A stretch of 64,000 bases of DNA from a virus, in the IMG/VR virus record IMGVR_UViG_3300040801_003693, positions 1-64,000 of that record, one strand, 5' to 3'. Position numbers and translations under genes: made by a program. Below are positions 1 to 9,063 of this stretch, in pieces. The notes beneath the pieces were generated by a model. The model saw only the letters and a list, made by a program, of their open reading frames with translations, searched no databases and was not told the origin of the DNA. How positions within the stretch are numbered: the first letter of the stretch is position 1; each line of letters starts with the position of its first letter.

Positions 1-54
1 ACTGTTAATGAAATAATATTTTACATTATCTCCTTGAGTTGCTTCCAATTCCAT
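1..54 (-). CDS. partial gene running off the left edge
   Basis: An ATG at 52-54 on the minus strand opens a frame that stays open to the window edge; the visible 18 residues begin MELEATQGDN. The next gene (126-608) ends 71 bases upstream, after a short AT-rich gap with a GTATT/AATAC inverted repeat. Too little is visible to assign a function, and the start is inferred from the open frame only. Confidence 0.4.
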   Translation of the reverse strand, partial: MELEATQGDNVKYYFINS

Positions 55-125
55 TTTTAAACTCTTGTATAATCTATTTTGCTTACAAAGTTAATGATTT
101 TTAATTGAGTATTCAAAATACTTTT

Positions 126-608
126 TTAAATCAGAAATTTTTTTGATAAATTAAAGTATTCTATGGTTTCTTTCATACTTACGCTTCTTGTCCTTAATAC
201 TTTATTAACCTTATCTCTGTTAATTTTATTGTCTTTAGTCTGATGCTTATTTATTACCTCACTTAATTTTGAATCAATATAATGTTTGTCGCCGAAAGTT
301 ACACAAAATTTATTCTCTATTATTTTAAATCTAGTAATAAACCGTATTAGATTTAATTGATTTATTCCCTCCTTAAAGATTTTACTAATACTTAATTTTT
401 CTTTATGATCCGTATAAACTTTATAAAATTGTATAGAATAGGGTTTACCAGAAATTAAAAAAGAACTTTGATCATCTTGAGTTTTACAAGTATAAAAAAA
501 GTTTATATCGTAAATTAAAGTCCTATCCGTTTTGTTACATAATTCTTTTCCTTCATTATTCAGATGTAAATATAGAAAATCATCCAAAGAAAATTCTTTA
601 TAATTCAT
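126..608 (-). CDS. hypothetical protein, last gene of the VWA/RecA operon
   Basis: A 160-residue, lysine-rich soluble protein with no signal peptide, membrane segment or family motif that I recognise. Its ATG lies inside the end of the upstream gene (11-base overlap with 598-1071), so the two are probably translationally coupled. It is the last of a co-directional run starting near 6237 (nuclease, RecA, MoxR, VWA). Position alone suggests a link to that module. Confidence 0.75.
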   Translation of the reverse strand: MNYKEFSLDDFLYLHLNNEGKELCNKTDRTLIYDINFFYTCKTQDDQSSFLISGKPYSIQFYKVYTDHKEKLSISKIFKEGINQLNLIRFITRFKIIENKFCVTFGDKHYIDSKLSEVINKHQTKDNKINRDKVNKVLRTRSVSMKETIEYFNLSKKFLI

Positions 609-1071
609 TTAACACTGCTCTGTACTTATTTATTCTACTTAGTAACTTAGTAAAAGGTATCTCTCTTATATCTTTTTCCACATCTATATAAAAATGTTTT
701 TCTAAATAAAATATTCCTCTCGGTTTTCTTTTCCCTTCAACTATTTGAAATGGAGAGTTATTATATACAATATTAGGATATTCTATGCTAAATTCTAATT
801 GCTCAAATAAAATTAATACTTCCCAAGAATCTTTATTCTTTAAATCATTTATGATTACTTTAGATACGATGTCATTAAGAAGTTGCGAATACTTTTCATT
901 CAACTTTTTTCCTAAGCTAACTCCTGTAGAATTCATTTGTAGATAGCCTGGATTAGGATAAAGGTCAAAATCCAGGTTAAAGTTTAATTTTAAAAGGCTA
1001 ATTTGTGATTCATCTATTGAATACAAGAATAAAGTTACAGCCTCAACTAGGTGAGTTTTTATTTCAGACAA
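598..1071 (-). CDS. hypothetical protein, TTG start
   Basis: A 157-residue protein with no recognised motif. The start is TTG at 1071, supported by a GGAG Shine-Dalgarno about 7 bases upstream that lies inside the end of the metallopeptidase/VWA gene; the overlap is 13 bases. Gene order and overlaps indicate co-translation with the VWA protein. The function is unknown. Confidence 0.7.
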   Translation of the reverse strand: MSEIKTHLVEAVTLFLYSIDESQISLLKLNFNLDFDLYPNPGYLQMNSTGVSLGKKLNEKYSQLLNDIVSKVIINDLKNKDSWEVLILFEQLEFSIEYPNIVYNNSPFQIVEGKRKPRGIFYLEKHFYIDVEKDIREIPFTKLLSRINKYRAVLNEL

Positions 1072-2279
1072 ATAATCTCTCCAGTTTTTTTATATTCATC
1101 GTTTGAATTATAATACTTTATGTCTTCTGTCATCACCCATAAAATTTTACTCCTTGATTCTTCAGGATAAATTCCAAATCCATCTGTAAAATAAACAATT
1201 AATTTACAGTCTTTGTTTAATTCTTTTACAGCAGGTCTGAAGTCAGTTCCTCCTCCTCCTTTCGGCGGGTATTTAGTTGAGATATTCTTTTTAAAACTTT
1301 CTTTAGCCGGAATATTATATATACTTAATACCTCTGCATCACTATACACTAATTTAATAAAAGGTCTAACGCTTTTTTGGATTTTATCTATCTGGGTAAT
1401 AAACTGAGATAAGATTTTACTATCAATAGAACCTGACGTATCTATGACTACTCCTATTTTTGAAATAACTTCTTCTTTCCTTGTCCCAGGAAGAAAAGTT
1501 TTTCCATATAAATCTCCCATTCTCTTACTTGGTCTTTCATAATTACAAATAATTTTGCTTGAACTAACTTCTCCCTTGATTTTTCTTTTTAATAACTGTT
1601 TCCAATCTATTTTTACAGATTCTTTATCTATATCAAAATCTTTAAATATATTTTTAGTTTTTTCATCTGACATCAACTTCCCAAACAATTCAGAATTGTC
1701 TTGATTAATTACGTCCCGTAAATTATTAGGAATATCTTCTTCTTTAAAATACTTATGTGATTCATTCTCCAGAATAATATCCCCTTTTAGAACATCTTTT
1801 TGTTCTTCTCCCTCACCTTCTTTTTTTACAGGGTAATTTTCTTCTTTTAAATATTGGTATAACTTCTCAACATTATATCCTTTTAAAGAGTATATAGTAT
1901 TAAAAAGATTTTCATTTAAAGTTGCCAAATTCATACTACATTTTGGTAGAGTATATCTGATTCCCTTTAAAATTATTTCATTAATAATTACATCGGCAGC
2001 TATATTCCATAATTCCTGCTCCCTTTCCTTTTTTAACTTTCTTGTACAGTGCTGAAGAGCTATGTGCAAAGCTTCATGAATGAGGATTGCTCTTCTTTCT
2101 GTACTTTCAAATTTAAAATATTCTTCACCTACAAAAATAATTTTTCCATTTGTAGCTGCTATTGGAATTTCATTTGTAATTACAATTGGAACCCATAAAA
2201 ACACTGAACTAAATCCTTGATAACTACTAATTATATCAATCTTATCTCTTTGAATTACTTTCTTTTTTCCTGTTAACAT
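1059..2279 (-). CDS. metallopeptidase-like/VWA protein (DUF2201 type), MoxR partner
   Basis: A 406-residue protein with the two-part architecture of the DUF2201 family. The N-terminal putative metallopeptidase region has HEALH at about residues 68-72, followed by a helix rich in Asn, Ile and Ala. An acidic, low-complexity linker (about 150-200) leads to a C-terminal VWA-like domain whose MIDAS motif DTSGS is at about 280-284, with a later TDGFG. In cellular homologues this protein pairs with a MoxR AAA ATPase, and here that ATPase is the adjacent upstream gene (2356-3456). The pair probably acts as a metal-dependent chaperone or remodelling complex. The substrate is unknown and protease activity is unproven. 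Confidence 0.85.
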   Translation of the reverse strand: MLTGKKKVIQRDKIDIISSYQGFSSVFLWVPIVITNEIPIAATNGKIIFVGEEYFKFESTERRAILIHEALHIALQHCTRKLKKEREQELWNIAADVIINEIILKGIRYTLPKCSMNLATLNENLFNTIYSLKGYNVEKLYQYLKEENYPVKKEGEGEEQKDVLKGDIILENESHKYFKEEDIPNNLRDVINQDNSELFGKLMSDEKTKNIFKDFDIDKESVKIDWKQLLKRKIKGEVSSSKIICNYERPSKRMGDLYGKTFLPGTRKEEVISKIGVVIDTSGSIDSKILSQFITQIDKIQKSVRPFIKLVYSDAEVLSIYNIPAKESFKKNISTKYPPKGGGGTDFRPAVKELNKDCKLIVYFTDGFGIYPEESRSKILWVMTEDIKYYNSNDEYKKTGEIICLK

Positions 2280-2355
2280 TTTTTTACTCTGAGTATGTTT
2301 GTGAATAATTTGAAAAGGGAACTACACACATTACAAAAATTCGGCAAAAATATTT

Positions 2356-3456
2356 TTATTGTTCTGACATCTTTAAGTATTTTTGATAGGACTCATTATC
2401 AAAAATACTACCCATTAAACTTAACTTCTTTGGACCTTCCATATTTTTATATTTATTTAACAACATAGATATTCCTAATGTAGTTATTTCCAAACCTTGT
2501 TCGTGTTCCGATTCTCCAATAGCTACCATAATATCTATTACAGCTTCTAAGTTTTCTTCCTCATTAACAAAGTTAACCAAACGATACACAAGACCATAAA
2601 GACCATAAATACTTTTAATACTATTGATAATACCAAGTCTTTTTTTTGAATTGCTTTGAAATAAGACCGTTATATCAGGAGTTTCTTTTAGTTCCTGAAG
2701 AGTATGCACAAATTCGGCGTAGGCTATTTTACCTATCCTACCTCTAATCAAATCTTCAAGTAAAGAAAAGTCGTTTGGATTATCATTACTGTTCAGAAAA
2801 TCAGAAACAGTTTTCCATGACCGGGGAGAAGGAATAATAGTAGATGTGTCCTCTTCTTTTGACTCGACTATTGAACCCTGTGAATCTAAGAACTCTGGCT
2901 TTAATTTTATAAAAGTTAATACTGCTTCATGCAGCTTATTTTTACTAGCCCATTTCAGCCAAGTTTCTACAGAGGAGTCAACAAGGATATGAGTAAATCT
3001 ATCTTTGAGTGCTGCTCCCATCTCAAACAAGTTGTCTAGGTCTTCATTGTAATTTCCGGCTGCTATTACTAACCAGTCTTTTGGAAGAATATAATCGCCA
3101 ATTCTTCGATCTAGAATTAATTGAAATGCAGCCGTTTGTAATCTTTGGTCTGCGTGGGGTAGTTCGTCTAAAAATAGAATTCCCTGACCTTCTGTTGGGA
3201 GAAAATCTGGGGTAAGCCAAGTAGTTGTATGTTGCTCATGATTAAAGAAAGGTAGTCCTTTTAAATCTTCTGGTGCCATTTGACTTAAACGAACATCAAT
3301 TAATTCTATCTTTTGATTTTTGCAAAACTCTTTTACGATTGTAGATTTACCAATACCAGGATTGCCCCAAATAATAGCTGGCTCTTTAGTCTTATATAAA
3401 ATAGGGATAAGCTGCTGTAACTTTTCTGTATTGATTGGATTAGTATTAATTTCCAT
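2356..3456 (-). CDS. MoxR-family AAA+ ATPase
   Basis: A 366-residue AAA+ ATPase. Walker A GNPGIGKST is at residues 31-39, Walker B ILFLDELPHAD at about 93-103, and sensor-1-like AAGNYNED follows. The arrangement matches MoxR ATPases that partner VWA proteins: ATP hydrolysis drives remodelling of a client presented by the VWA subunit. The VWA/metallopeptidase partner is the next gene downstream (77-base gap). The N-terminus is ordinary, and the serine-rich loop SPRSW near residue 212 comes from a GC-rich CCGGGGAG patch, one of the dispersed palindromes. The cellular target in phage infection is unknown. Confidence 0.88.
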   Translation of the reverse strand: MEINTNPINTEKLQQLIPILYKTKEPAIIWGNPGIGKSTIVKEFCKNQKIELIDVRLSQMAPEDLKGLPFFNHEQHTTTWLTPDFLPTEGQGILFLDELPHADQRLQTAAFQLILDRRIGDYILPKDWLVIAAGNYNEDLDNLFEMGAALKDRFTHILVDSSVETWLKWASKNKLHEAVLTFIKLKPEFLDSQGSIVESKEEDTSTIIPSPRSWKTVSDFLNSNDNPNDFSLLEDLIRGRIGKIAYAEFVHTLQELKETPDITVLFQSNSKKRLGIINSIKSIYGLYGLVYRLVNFVNEEENLEAVIDIMVAIGESEHEQGLEITTLGISMLLNKYKNMEGPKKLSLMGSIFDNESYQKYLKMSEQ

Positions 3457-3489
3457 ATTGTTCTCTTGTGTTTAGTGTTTAGATTGAAT

Positions 3490-3990
3490 TTAGATCCACA
3501 TTTTGTTTAGGCTGTATAGCAACCAATACAAAGTCTCTTCTTTGAAATCTTCGTCTACTTTTCCTTTTTTTATTTCTTCTAACTCTTTAATTATCCCTGT
3601 TGTTGCGGGGGATAATCTTAATGTATCTTCAAATAAAAAGTCATCTTCTTGCTTTTGTAAGAATTGGTTTCCACATTTTAAGTTATTGATTACATAGTTT
3701 TCACTATCTAACCTTGTATAATTGAATAACTTTTTGATTGTTATTCTTTTCTTGATAGTTTCCATTTGATCGGTTTCTAACGGATACCTTCCTATTTCTT
3801 CTTTGTACTTTTCATAACTCTCAACAGGATATACTAATTGTGACAACTGAGCATATTCCTGCGTTGCTCTTTCAAACTTTAGATAGCTAGAATGTTTCTT
3901 GTCGATTTGAAACACTACTCTTATCTGATATATTTCTTGTTTTTTATCACAAGCGTAAATCAAAGTTTTAATCTTACTGCTATTGCTCAT
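3490..3990 (-). CDS. hypothetical protein between RecA block and MoxR
   Basis: A 166-residue soluble protein, rich in Lys, Glu and Tyr, with no motif that I can name. It starts at the ATG just below a strong hairpin (4002-4053), so it probably heads a separate transcript with the MoxR and VWA genes; the gap to MoxR is 33 bases. Its C-terminus ends in a Trp-rich helix. A link to the MoxR/VWA module is inferred from position only. Confidence 0.7.
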   Translation of the reverse strand: MSNSSKIKTLIYACDKKQEIYQIRVVFQIDKKHSSYLKFERATQEYAQLSQLVYPVESYEKYKEEIGRYPLETDQMETIKKRITIKKLFNYTRLDSENYVINNLKCGNQFLQKQEDDFLFEDTLRLSPATTGIIKELEEIKKGKVDEDFKEETLYWLLYSLNKMWI

Positions 3991-4001
3991 ATATCTATAT
4001 A

Positions 4002-4053
4002 ATAAAATTAATAACGCAGTTAGACATTGCCTTAACCGCGTTATTAATTTTAT
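4002..4053 (-). terminator. hairpin terminator after the RecA operon
   Basis: A perfect 16-bp stem: ATAAAATTAATAACGC at 4002-4017 pairs with 4038-4053, with a partly self-complementary 20-base loop. It overlaps the stop codon of the gene ending at 4050. It lies between two minus-strand genes, so it probably ends the nuclease/RecA transcript. Confidence 0.6.
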
Positions 4054-4433
4054 AAGTATTTGTTTATATCTTCTAAAATATTGTCTCGCTCTTGGGATAT
4101 ATCTGTTTGAGAAAAGTTTTCTGCACTCATCGGCTGAACTACAGTAGAAGCAGCGGGGTCAAAGGCAGAAACAAAACTAGATGGTTGAAGCAGGTCGTTG
4201 AACTGTTCTTCCAATTGTTGTTCCTGCTGTGGCTGAGGTGCAGTTGAAAGATAAGCTGTATTGACAGACTGTTTAATAGGAGATAGTTTTATTAACTCTT
4301 GAAATGAATTTTCTTTTCTAATTCCAATTGAATTATAAATTTGGTATATCTCTTTCAATCCTTCTACCAATTCTTTCTCTTCTTCAATTAATTCCTTTAC
4401 CGTCATGTCCTCTACTGATTTCTTCTTACCCAT
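4050..4433 (-). CDS. hypothetical coiled-coil/Gln-rich protein downstream of RecA
   Basis: A 127-residue protein. Residues 7-40 are strongly helical and charged (VEDMTVKELIEEEKELVEGL), likely a short coiled coil. Residues 75-110 form a Gln/Pro/Ser-rich linker, and the C-terminus is acidic. The start codon overlaps the recA stop by 8 bases, indicating coupled translation. A helper of the RecA protein is possible, but that rests on position alone. Confidence 0.7.
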   Translation of the reverse strand: MGKKKSVEDMTVKELIEEEKELVEGLKEIYQIYNSIGIRKENSFQELIKLSPIKQSVNTAYLSTAPQPQQEQQLEEQFNDLLQPSSFVSAFDPAASTVVQPMSAENFSQTDISQERDNILEDINKYL

Positions 4434-5436
4434 AATATTTCATTTCCTCTTTTAATTTTGTTAATACTTCTGGATTATTTTCTAACTCTGCTTTTAAGGA
4501 TTGCTCCCCTTGAACTTTTAGATTTTGATATTCGTACCAAGCACCTTTCTTTATAATAATCTCTTTCCTTATCCCCTGGCGAATAATATCTTTTAATATA
4601 TCTATCCCTGCTATCTGAGTCCCATCCTCTGCTGTATAAGGAAATAATATATCTATCTCCGCCGTAGCAAAAGGAATAGCACATTTATTCTTTACTGTTT
4701 TTAATGTACTAACTATTCCTATTTCTTTCCCCGCTTCTTTAATCACCTGCTTACTAATTCTAATAATTACGCTAGACCAATACTTCAATGCGTTCCCTCC
4801 TGTCGGTGATTCAGAAGGTCCGTACATTTGCATTGTCGCTCTCACTTGATTAATTAACACTATAGTACATTTGTTTCTATCTGCATGAACTGCTAATTCC
4901 GGAAGTATTTTTGATAAGTACCTAGCAATTATTGCCATAGTAGATTCATCTACTTTCTTTTCTTGAGTCTCTTTTGGTAATAATCCAGAGATAGAGTCTA
5001 ACACTATTAAATCTACTACTTCCGACTTAACTAAATCTCTAATCGCCTCTAAAGACTCCTCTGCACTACTTGGCTTCAATAACATTAAGTTGTTTACATC
5101 CACTCCGCACATTGAAGCAAACTTCGTATCGTAAGCAGCCTCTGAATCAATCAGCGCACAAATCTTTCCTTGCTCTTGCAATGACTTTATAAACTGAGTG
5201 CTAATTAAAGATTTTCCACTACTCTCTGGTCCATACATTTGTACTATCCTACCCTCTGGTAGTCCTCCACCCAGCATATAATCAATTGAGAAGCATCCTG
5301 TAGAAATAAATCTAATGCTTGCTGGAGTGCTGTTATTATTATTTATTCCATAATAATTATCTCCATACTTTTTTACCATCAAGCTTTCTAACTTTTTTAA
5401 TTTAGAAGCTATGTCTGAATTGTTTTCTTCACTCAT
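4426..5436 (-). CDS. recA: RecA recombinase
   Basis: A 336-residue RecA/RadA-class strand-exchange ATPase. Walker A GPESSGKS is at residues 69-76 and Walker B VDLIVLDSISGL at about 139-150. Loop regions include VINQVRATMQMYG-like sequence (here VLINQVRATM) and GGNALKYWSS. It coats single-stranded DNA and drives homologous pairing in replication and repair. Its length is close to bacterial RecA without a long acidic tail. The start ATG overlaps the stop of the upstream gene as ATGA, which also shows that UGA works as a stop in this genome. A nuclease-like gene lies two genes upstream. Confidence 0.93.
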   Translation of the reverse strand: MSEENNSDIASKLKKLESLMVKKYGDNYYGINNNNSTPASIRFISTGCFSIDYMLGGGLPEGRIVQMYGPESSGKSLISTQFIKSLQEQGKICALIDSEAAYDTKFASMCGVDVNNLMLLKPSSAEESLEAIRDLVKSEVVDLIVLDSISGLLPKETQEKKVDESTMAIIARYLSKILPELAVHADRNKCTIVLINQVRATMQMYGPSESPTGGNALKYWSSVIIRISKQVIKEAGKEIGIVSTLKTVKNKCAIPFATAEIDILFPYTAEDGTQIAGIDILKDIIRQGIRKEIIIKKGAWYEYQNLKVQGEQSLKAELENNPEVLTKLKEEMKYYG

Positions 5437-5681
5437 AATTTATCTACTTGTTGTATTGAAGAATCATTGTGCAAATCCCAATATTCTAATAACGATAATT
5501 TCTTTATGTATGTTTTTTCATCTACTCCACTTTCTCCTGCCCAATAAAAATAAGTTATTTCATACAACTTTTTAGGAAGTAACTCGTGTAATTTTCTACC
5601 CATCGCAGTAGCAGTTAACTTATCATGCAAATTTATCTGTATATTAAAAATTAAATTACCAACATAATTTTTAATCTTCAT
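5433..5681 (-). CDS. small hypothetical protein coupled to recA
   Basis: An 82-residue protein with no known motif; basic N-terminus, Trp/Tyr-rich middle and acidic end. Its UGA stop overlaps the recA start as ATGA, so RecA is likely translated by coupling to it. Its own ATG overlaps the end of the nuclease-like gene by 11 bases. The tight nuclease-small protein-RecA arrangement suggests one recombination unit. Confidence 0.7.
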   Translation of the reverse strand: MKIKNYVGNLIFNIQINLHDKLTATAMGRKLHELLPKKLYEITYFYWAGESGVDEKTYIKKLSLLEYWDLHNDSSIQQVDKL

Positions 5682-6237
5682 TATTTATCATTTCCATAAA
5701 ACTTTCTAAACTTAAATTTACGTAACTTCCTTCCTCACTTGAAATTATTCCTATATCTACCCTTTGATTCTTTGCTTTCTCCCATTCTTTTTTTGTTAAT
5801 GAATATATATTCCTATTGTTAAATCTAGTCTTATGTTCTACTCCATAACTAATCCCATTGATTATTACTCTGCCATCACCATCCCCTTTAAACCTTCCAC
5901 TTCCAAAAGTCTGTTCTATGTTGTTACTCTTCAATATTTGTTTTTCTTTCTTCTTTCCTTGGCGATTATATCTTTTTCCAGATAAGTAAGAAGCAGATTC
6001 TTTTTTTATTCTAGAAACTTCTCTTACTGACTGTCTATTTTTATCTTTCAACAAAATAAAACAAGGGTGTTTTTTGTAAGATAATTCTGGACTGCCGTGC
6101 GGATGAGGAACATATAAAAAATCTCTATTGCTTTCTTCTTTTGCTTTACATCGGTTGCACTTTAAATGTTGATTTACACAGTTATTCCTAAAAACTTGCG
6201 GACAATTTACGAACTCTTCTTTGATATCATCAAACAT
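5671..6237 (-). CDS. PD-(D/E)XK-like nuclease / resolvase-like protein
   Basis: A 188-residue protein. The N-terminal third has four cysteines (CPQVF, NNC, CNRC) that could bind zinc. The second half matches the PD-(D/E)XK pattern: a helix with KKKEKQILKSN, then GSGRFKGDGDGRV with an acidic residue before a strand, then VEHKTR (the E-x-K pair), then a helix. This layout is shared by Holliday-junction resolvases and restriction-like nucleases. Overlap with the recA-linked gene supports a DNA-processing role. The exact family is uncertain. Confidence 0.6.
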   Translation of the reverse strand: MFDDIKEEFVNCPQVFRNNCVNQHLKCNRCKAKEESNRDFLYVPHPHGSPELSYKKHPCFILLKDKNRQSVREVSRIKKESASYLSGKRYNRQGKKKEKQILKSNNIEQTFGSGRFKGDGDGRVIINGISYGVEHKTRFNNRNIYSLTKKEWEKAKNQRVDIGIISSEEGSYVNLSLESFMEMINNED

Positions 6238-6260
6238 AATAAATTCTATTTCATATTTAT

Positions 6261-6686
6261 ATGGCTAATTCTATTGACTTCTCTTACGCAATTTCTATTT
6301 CAACTAATTCAACCAGTGGTTCTGCATTAAATAATAAGTTACAAGACAGTACTAATATTACCGATCAAAATCTAAACAATTCTATCTCTGGAGGTCAGGT
6401 ATATAAAACTAATCTTAAACTAGAACCGAACACTTTTAACAGTCTTAACTTAGCTAATTTAGGTATAACATTTATTAAGTCTTTATATATAAAAAGTTCG
6501 GAGTTATTAGAGATTACAATAACTCCAAACTTTGATAATTTTTCTTCCAATCTACTTAATTGTTATAGTACTCTGATAGAATTTGGAGATGATAATAATA
6601 ATGTTTCATCCGTAAATAAGAATATTAAGATAGCTAATAAAGGACAGACTATTAGCGATGTCTATTTGCTTATTGTTGGGATTTAA
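6261..6686 (+). CDS. Asn/Ser-rich plus-strand protein, probable virion component
   Basis: A 141-residue protein on the plus strand, divergent from the nuclease operon (23-base gap). It is rich in Asn, Ser, Thr and Leu with alternating hydrophobic residues, consistent with a beta-sheet structural protein. In this window plus-strand genes are mostly virion genes (tail collar, PAAR operon), so a tail or neck role is plausible. It converges on 6688-6918 with one base between the stops. Confidence 0.6.
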   Translation: MANSIDFSYAISISTNSTSGSALNNKLQDSTNITDQNLNNSISGGQVYKTNLKLEPNTFNSLNLANLGITFIKSLYIKSSELLEITITPNFDNFSSNLLNCYSTLIEFGDDNNNVSSVNKNIKIANKGQTISDVYLLIVGI

Positions 6687-6687
6687 A

Positions 6688-6918
6688 TTACCACTCTTCA
6701 TCTATTACTCCTACATATATTGCTACACTTTTATTATGCAGAGATATTGAATTTGTAAATAACTTCATTCCCGGCTCTACTGAAGTTTTAATCCTAATCT
6801 TCTCGTCTGGATTCAAATTCATTTTGTTTATCTCTTCTATGTCAGAATATATTTTTAAAGGATGATTATAAATATTAACTATTTCAAACTCATAATACTT
6901 CTCAAAGTTGGATTCCAT
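6688..6918 (-). CDS. small beta-rich hypothetical protein
   Basis: A 76-residue protein, predicted mostly beta from alternating hydrophobics, with EPGMKLF in mid-sequence. Its start overlaps the end of the upstream gene by 17 bases, so the two are probably co-translated. No family recognised. Confidence 0.6.
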   Translation of the reverse strand: MESNFEKYYEFEIVNIYNHPLKIYSDIEEINKMNLNPDEKIRIKTSVEPGMKLFTNSISLHNKSVAIYVGVIDEEW

Positions 6919-7297
6919 TTTTATTTATTCTATATAGTTCAGTCAATAACTCTTCCTTAAATATATTATTATTGCTTATCCATTCTTCACAATTAATAAT
7001 ATTAAAATCAATTATAACTATCTCCTTAATAATCTTTATAGGCTGATTGAAATTATCTATGGCAATATTTTTTAATTCGCCTTCATTCATACATCTTTTT
7101 AAAATTATCCAGGGCTGAGTGTTTCTATTCTCAATCGGTGTTACTAGTGAATAAGCGATCGATTTAACAATCGAACTCATGCCTTTTTTTAGTCTTAAAC
7201 AATGTTCTAATTTTAGAAGAGTTAATTCTTTAAAAGGAGGAGGAACAAAGAATCCCCTCTCTAATCCTTTTAAATATAATGGGGATTCTCTTTTCAT
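6902..7297 (-). CDS. hypothetical protein with Pro-rich N-terminus
   Basis: A 131-residue protein. An N-terminal segment with FVPPPFKELTL is followed by a basic helix (LKLEHCLRLKKG) and a beta-rich region. It sits 21 bases downstream of the ThyX-like gene and overlaps the next small gene. The pattern recalls small neck or connector-associated proteins, but I do not recognise it. Confidence 0.6.
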   Translation of the reverse strand: MKRESPLYLKGLERGFFVPPPFKELTLLKLEHCLRLKKGMSSIVKSIAYSLVTPIENRNTQPWIILKRCMNEGELKNIAIDNFNQPIKIIKEIVIIDFNIINCEEWISNNNIFKEELLTELYRINKNGIQL

Positions 7298-7318
7298 TAA
7301 TTTTATTTTAAGTTAAGA

Positions 7319-8908
7319 TTAAGACCTATCCAAGAATTCTTCTAGACTATTAGGATTTGGTTTTTTTATCCTGTTTTTTAAGTAGAAAAAGAATAAATTA
7401 GTATCGGCTAATAACTCCAACCATTCATAAACATGAACTCTATAATTGATATGTCCTCCTGGGCGAGTACGTAAATTAATAATGTATTGAAAGTCATCTA
7501 TATCTCCACTAAAAATATATTTAGTACTATGAGCATGAGGAAGCGTATATCTTATATATTCTAACAGTTCATTCTTTTCTAAATACTTAGAGGCTAATTT
7601 ATACCACTCTTTAATCTTTTTATAGGTTTCATCTAAATGATAGCTATACTCTGTTTCTAATTTAGAAGATTCTAAATATTTACATAATATATATTCAGGA
7701 TTTGATATCTCTTTTTCTATATCAAATGAGTTTTCAAATAAAGGAATAAATTTACCTATGCTTCGATGTCTATTTAAATCTTTTAAAGAACCTAAGTCGG
7801 TATATCCTTCAATGTTTATATCTCCACTACACAATAGACTTTTACCCTGTAATCGATCGTCAAAGTTCTCTACTATACATGAAGCAATTTTGTATAATAC
7901 ACTATCAAAATAAGTATAATAATATTCATTACTATATTTGTTAGGATATATTAATTTTAATAATTTTCTAATAACTAAATTAAAATTTCCTTTAACAAGT
8001 CTACAATTAGGCGAATAATTGATAGAGGTTAATACTTTACTATCTAATAAATCTTTATGAAAATATGAAAGTAGTTTTTCTATTACTAAATTTCTGTTGT
8101 TCTTTTCTACATATCTAATCAGTCCCGGACTCTCAGGAATATATCCTTGGTTACTCAAATGTTTATTAGGGTCTGTTAGTATTTCTTGAATAAGAATTGC
8201 TATATCCGCATCTAATTGTTGATCGCTGCTTAGCAGTCTAGAAATTTCCTTACTCCAGTTTCTTGCATTCATTAAAGCTGCTACATTTGTATTAACTCCC
8301 ATTGGAATTAATTGTCTGGTGCAGTCTAATGTTCTACTCTCAATAACTTTTGCATGAATTTCTGTATCTAAATTATACTTTTTAACTAGAAAATCTCTTG
8401 TCGGCAAAATCATTTCTCTGTATTTTGCCATTTGAATATTCATTATGTTTTCATATTTAAGCTCTAAATCTTCTAGAATTTCTTCTTCATTTATTTTAGA
8501 ACTTAATTTCATTACAGGAAATTCGTAATGCTTAAAGTCTTGATATCTTGTACTTCTTTCTTGTCCTGATACTAAATTATTGTTATACCAAAACATTTGA
8601 GCCGTAATCATAGGAATATTCTCTAAACAGAGAAATATATCAGCCATGTCCGCCACACTTGTGTGCCCATACCCATGAAATATATTAGCCAATCTTTCGT
8701 CAGCATTGATATTTTTATCCGATATCTCTTCAGCTATTTCTATAATCGACTTGTCAGAACGAGAATACCTGGCTCCTAAGTATGCTTTAATTGCGGCTGT
8801 TGCTCTAGCTGGATTTTGAAGTAAAGCAAATACTTTATTTCTATTTACATTACTGTCCTCATTTGATACTGAAGCTATGCTTAACTGAGAAATGTAATTG
8901 TACTGCAT
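7319..8908 (-). CDS. tandem ThyX-like protein (FAD-dependent thymidylate synthase family)
   Basis: A 529-residue protein, about twice the length of ordinary ThyX. The first half has ThyX hallmarks in order: HTSVADMAD at about 82-90, then the motif region SGQERSTRY at 114-122 (compare the classical RHRxxSxNExSxRY), then TRQLIPMGVNTNVAALMNAR before a C-terminal helix. The second half repeats the tail pattern: RYTLPHAHSTKYIFSGD followed by LRTRPGGHINYRVH. ThyX makes dTMP from dUMP using methylene-tetrahydrofolate, FAD and NADPH. The RHR triad is degenerate, so activity is uncertain. It would serve DNA precursor synthesis with the ribonucleotide reductase. Confidence 0.72.
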   Translation of the reverse strand: MQYNYISQLSIASVSNEDSNVNRNKVFALLQNPARATAAIKAYLGARYSRSDKSIIEIAEEISDKNINADERLANIFHGYGHTSVADMADIFLCLENIPMITAQMFWYNNNLVSGQERSTRYQDFKHYEFPVMKLSSKINEEEILEDLELKYENIMNIQMAKYREMILPTRDFLVKKYNLDTEIHAKVIESRTLDCTRQLIPMGVNTNVAALMNARNWSKEISRLLSSDQQLDADIAILIQEILTDPNKHLSNQGYIPESPGLIRYVEKNNRNLVIEKLLSYFHKDLLDSKVLTSINYSPNCRLVKGNFNLVIRKLLKLIYPNKYSNEYYYTYFDSVLYKIASCIVENFDDRLQGKSLLCSGDINIEGYTDLGSLKDLNRHRSIGKFIPLFENSFDIEKEISNPEYILCKYLESSKLETEYSYHLDETYKKIKEWYKLASKYLEKNELLEYIRYTLPHAHSTKYIFSGDIDDFQYIINLRTRPGGHINYRVHVYEWLELLADTNLFFFYLKNRIKKPNPNSLEEFLDRS

Positions 8909-9063
8909 TTTTATCCTTGTATAAATTTGTTATATATCTTATCACCAATTTACACCAAGTTTAATTTTAACAATAGATGAATGTTTTTCTTTACAAAAAT
9001 AATAATATCTAAATCTTTAAATTTGTATAAATGGGTTTATCTCCCCGGAGGAAGATACTGTGT

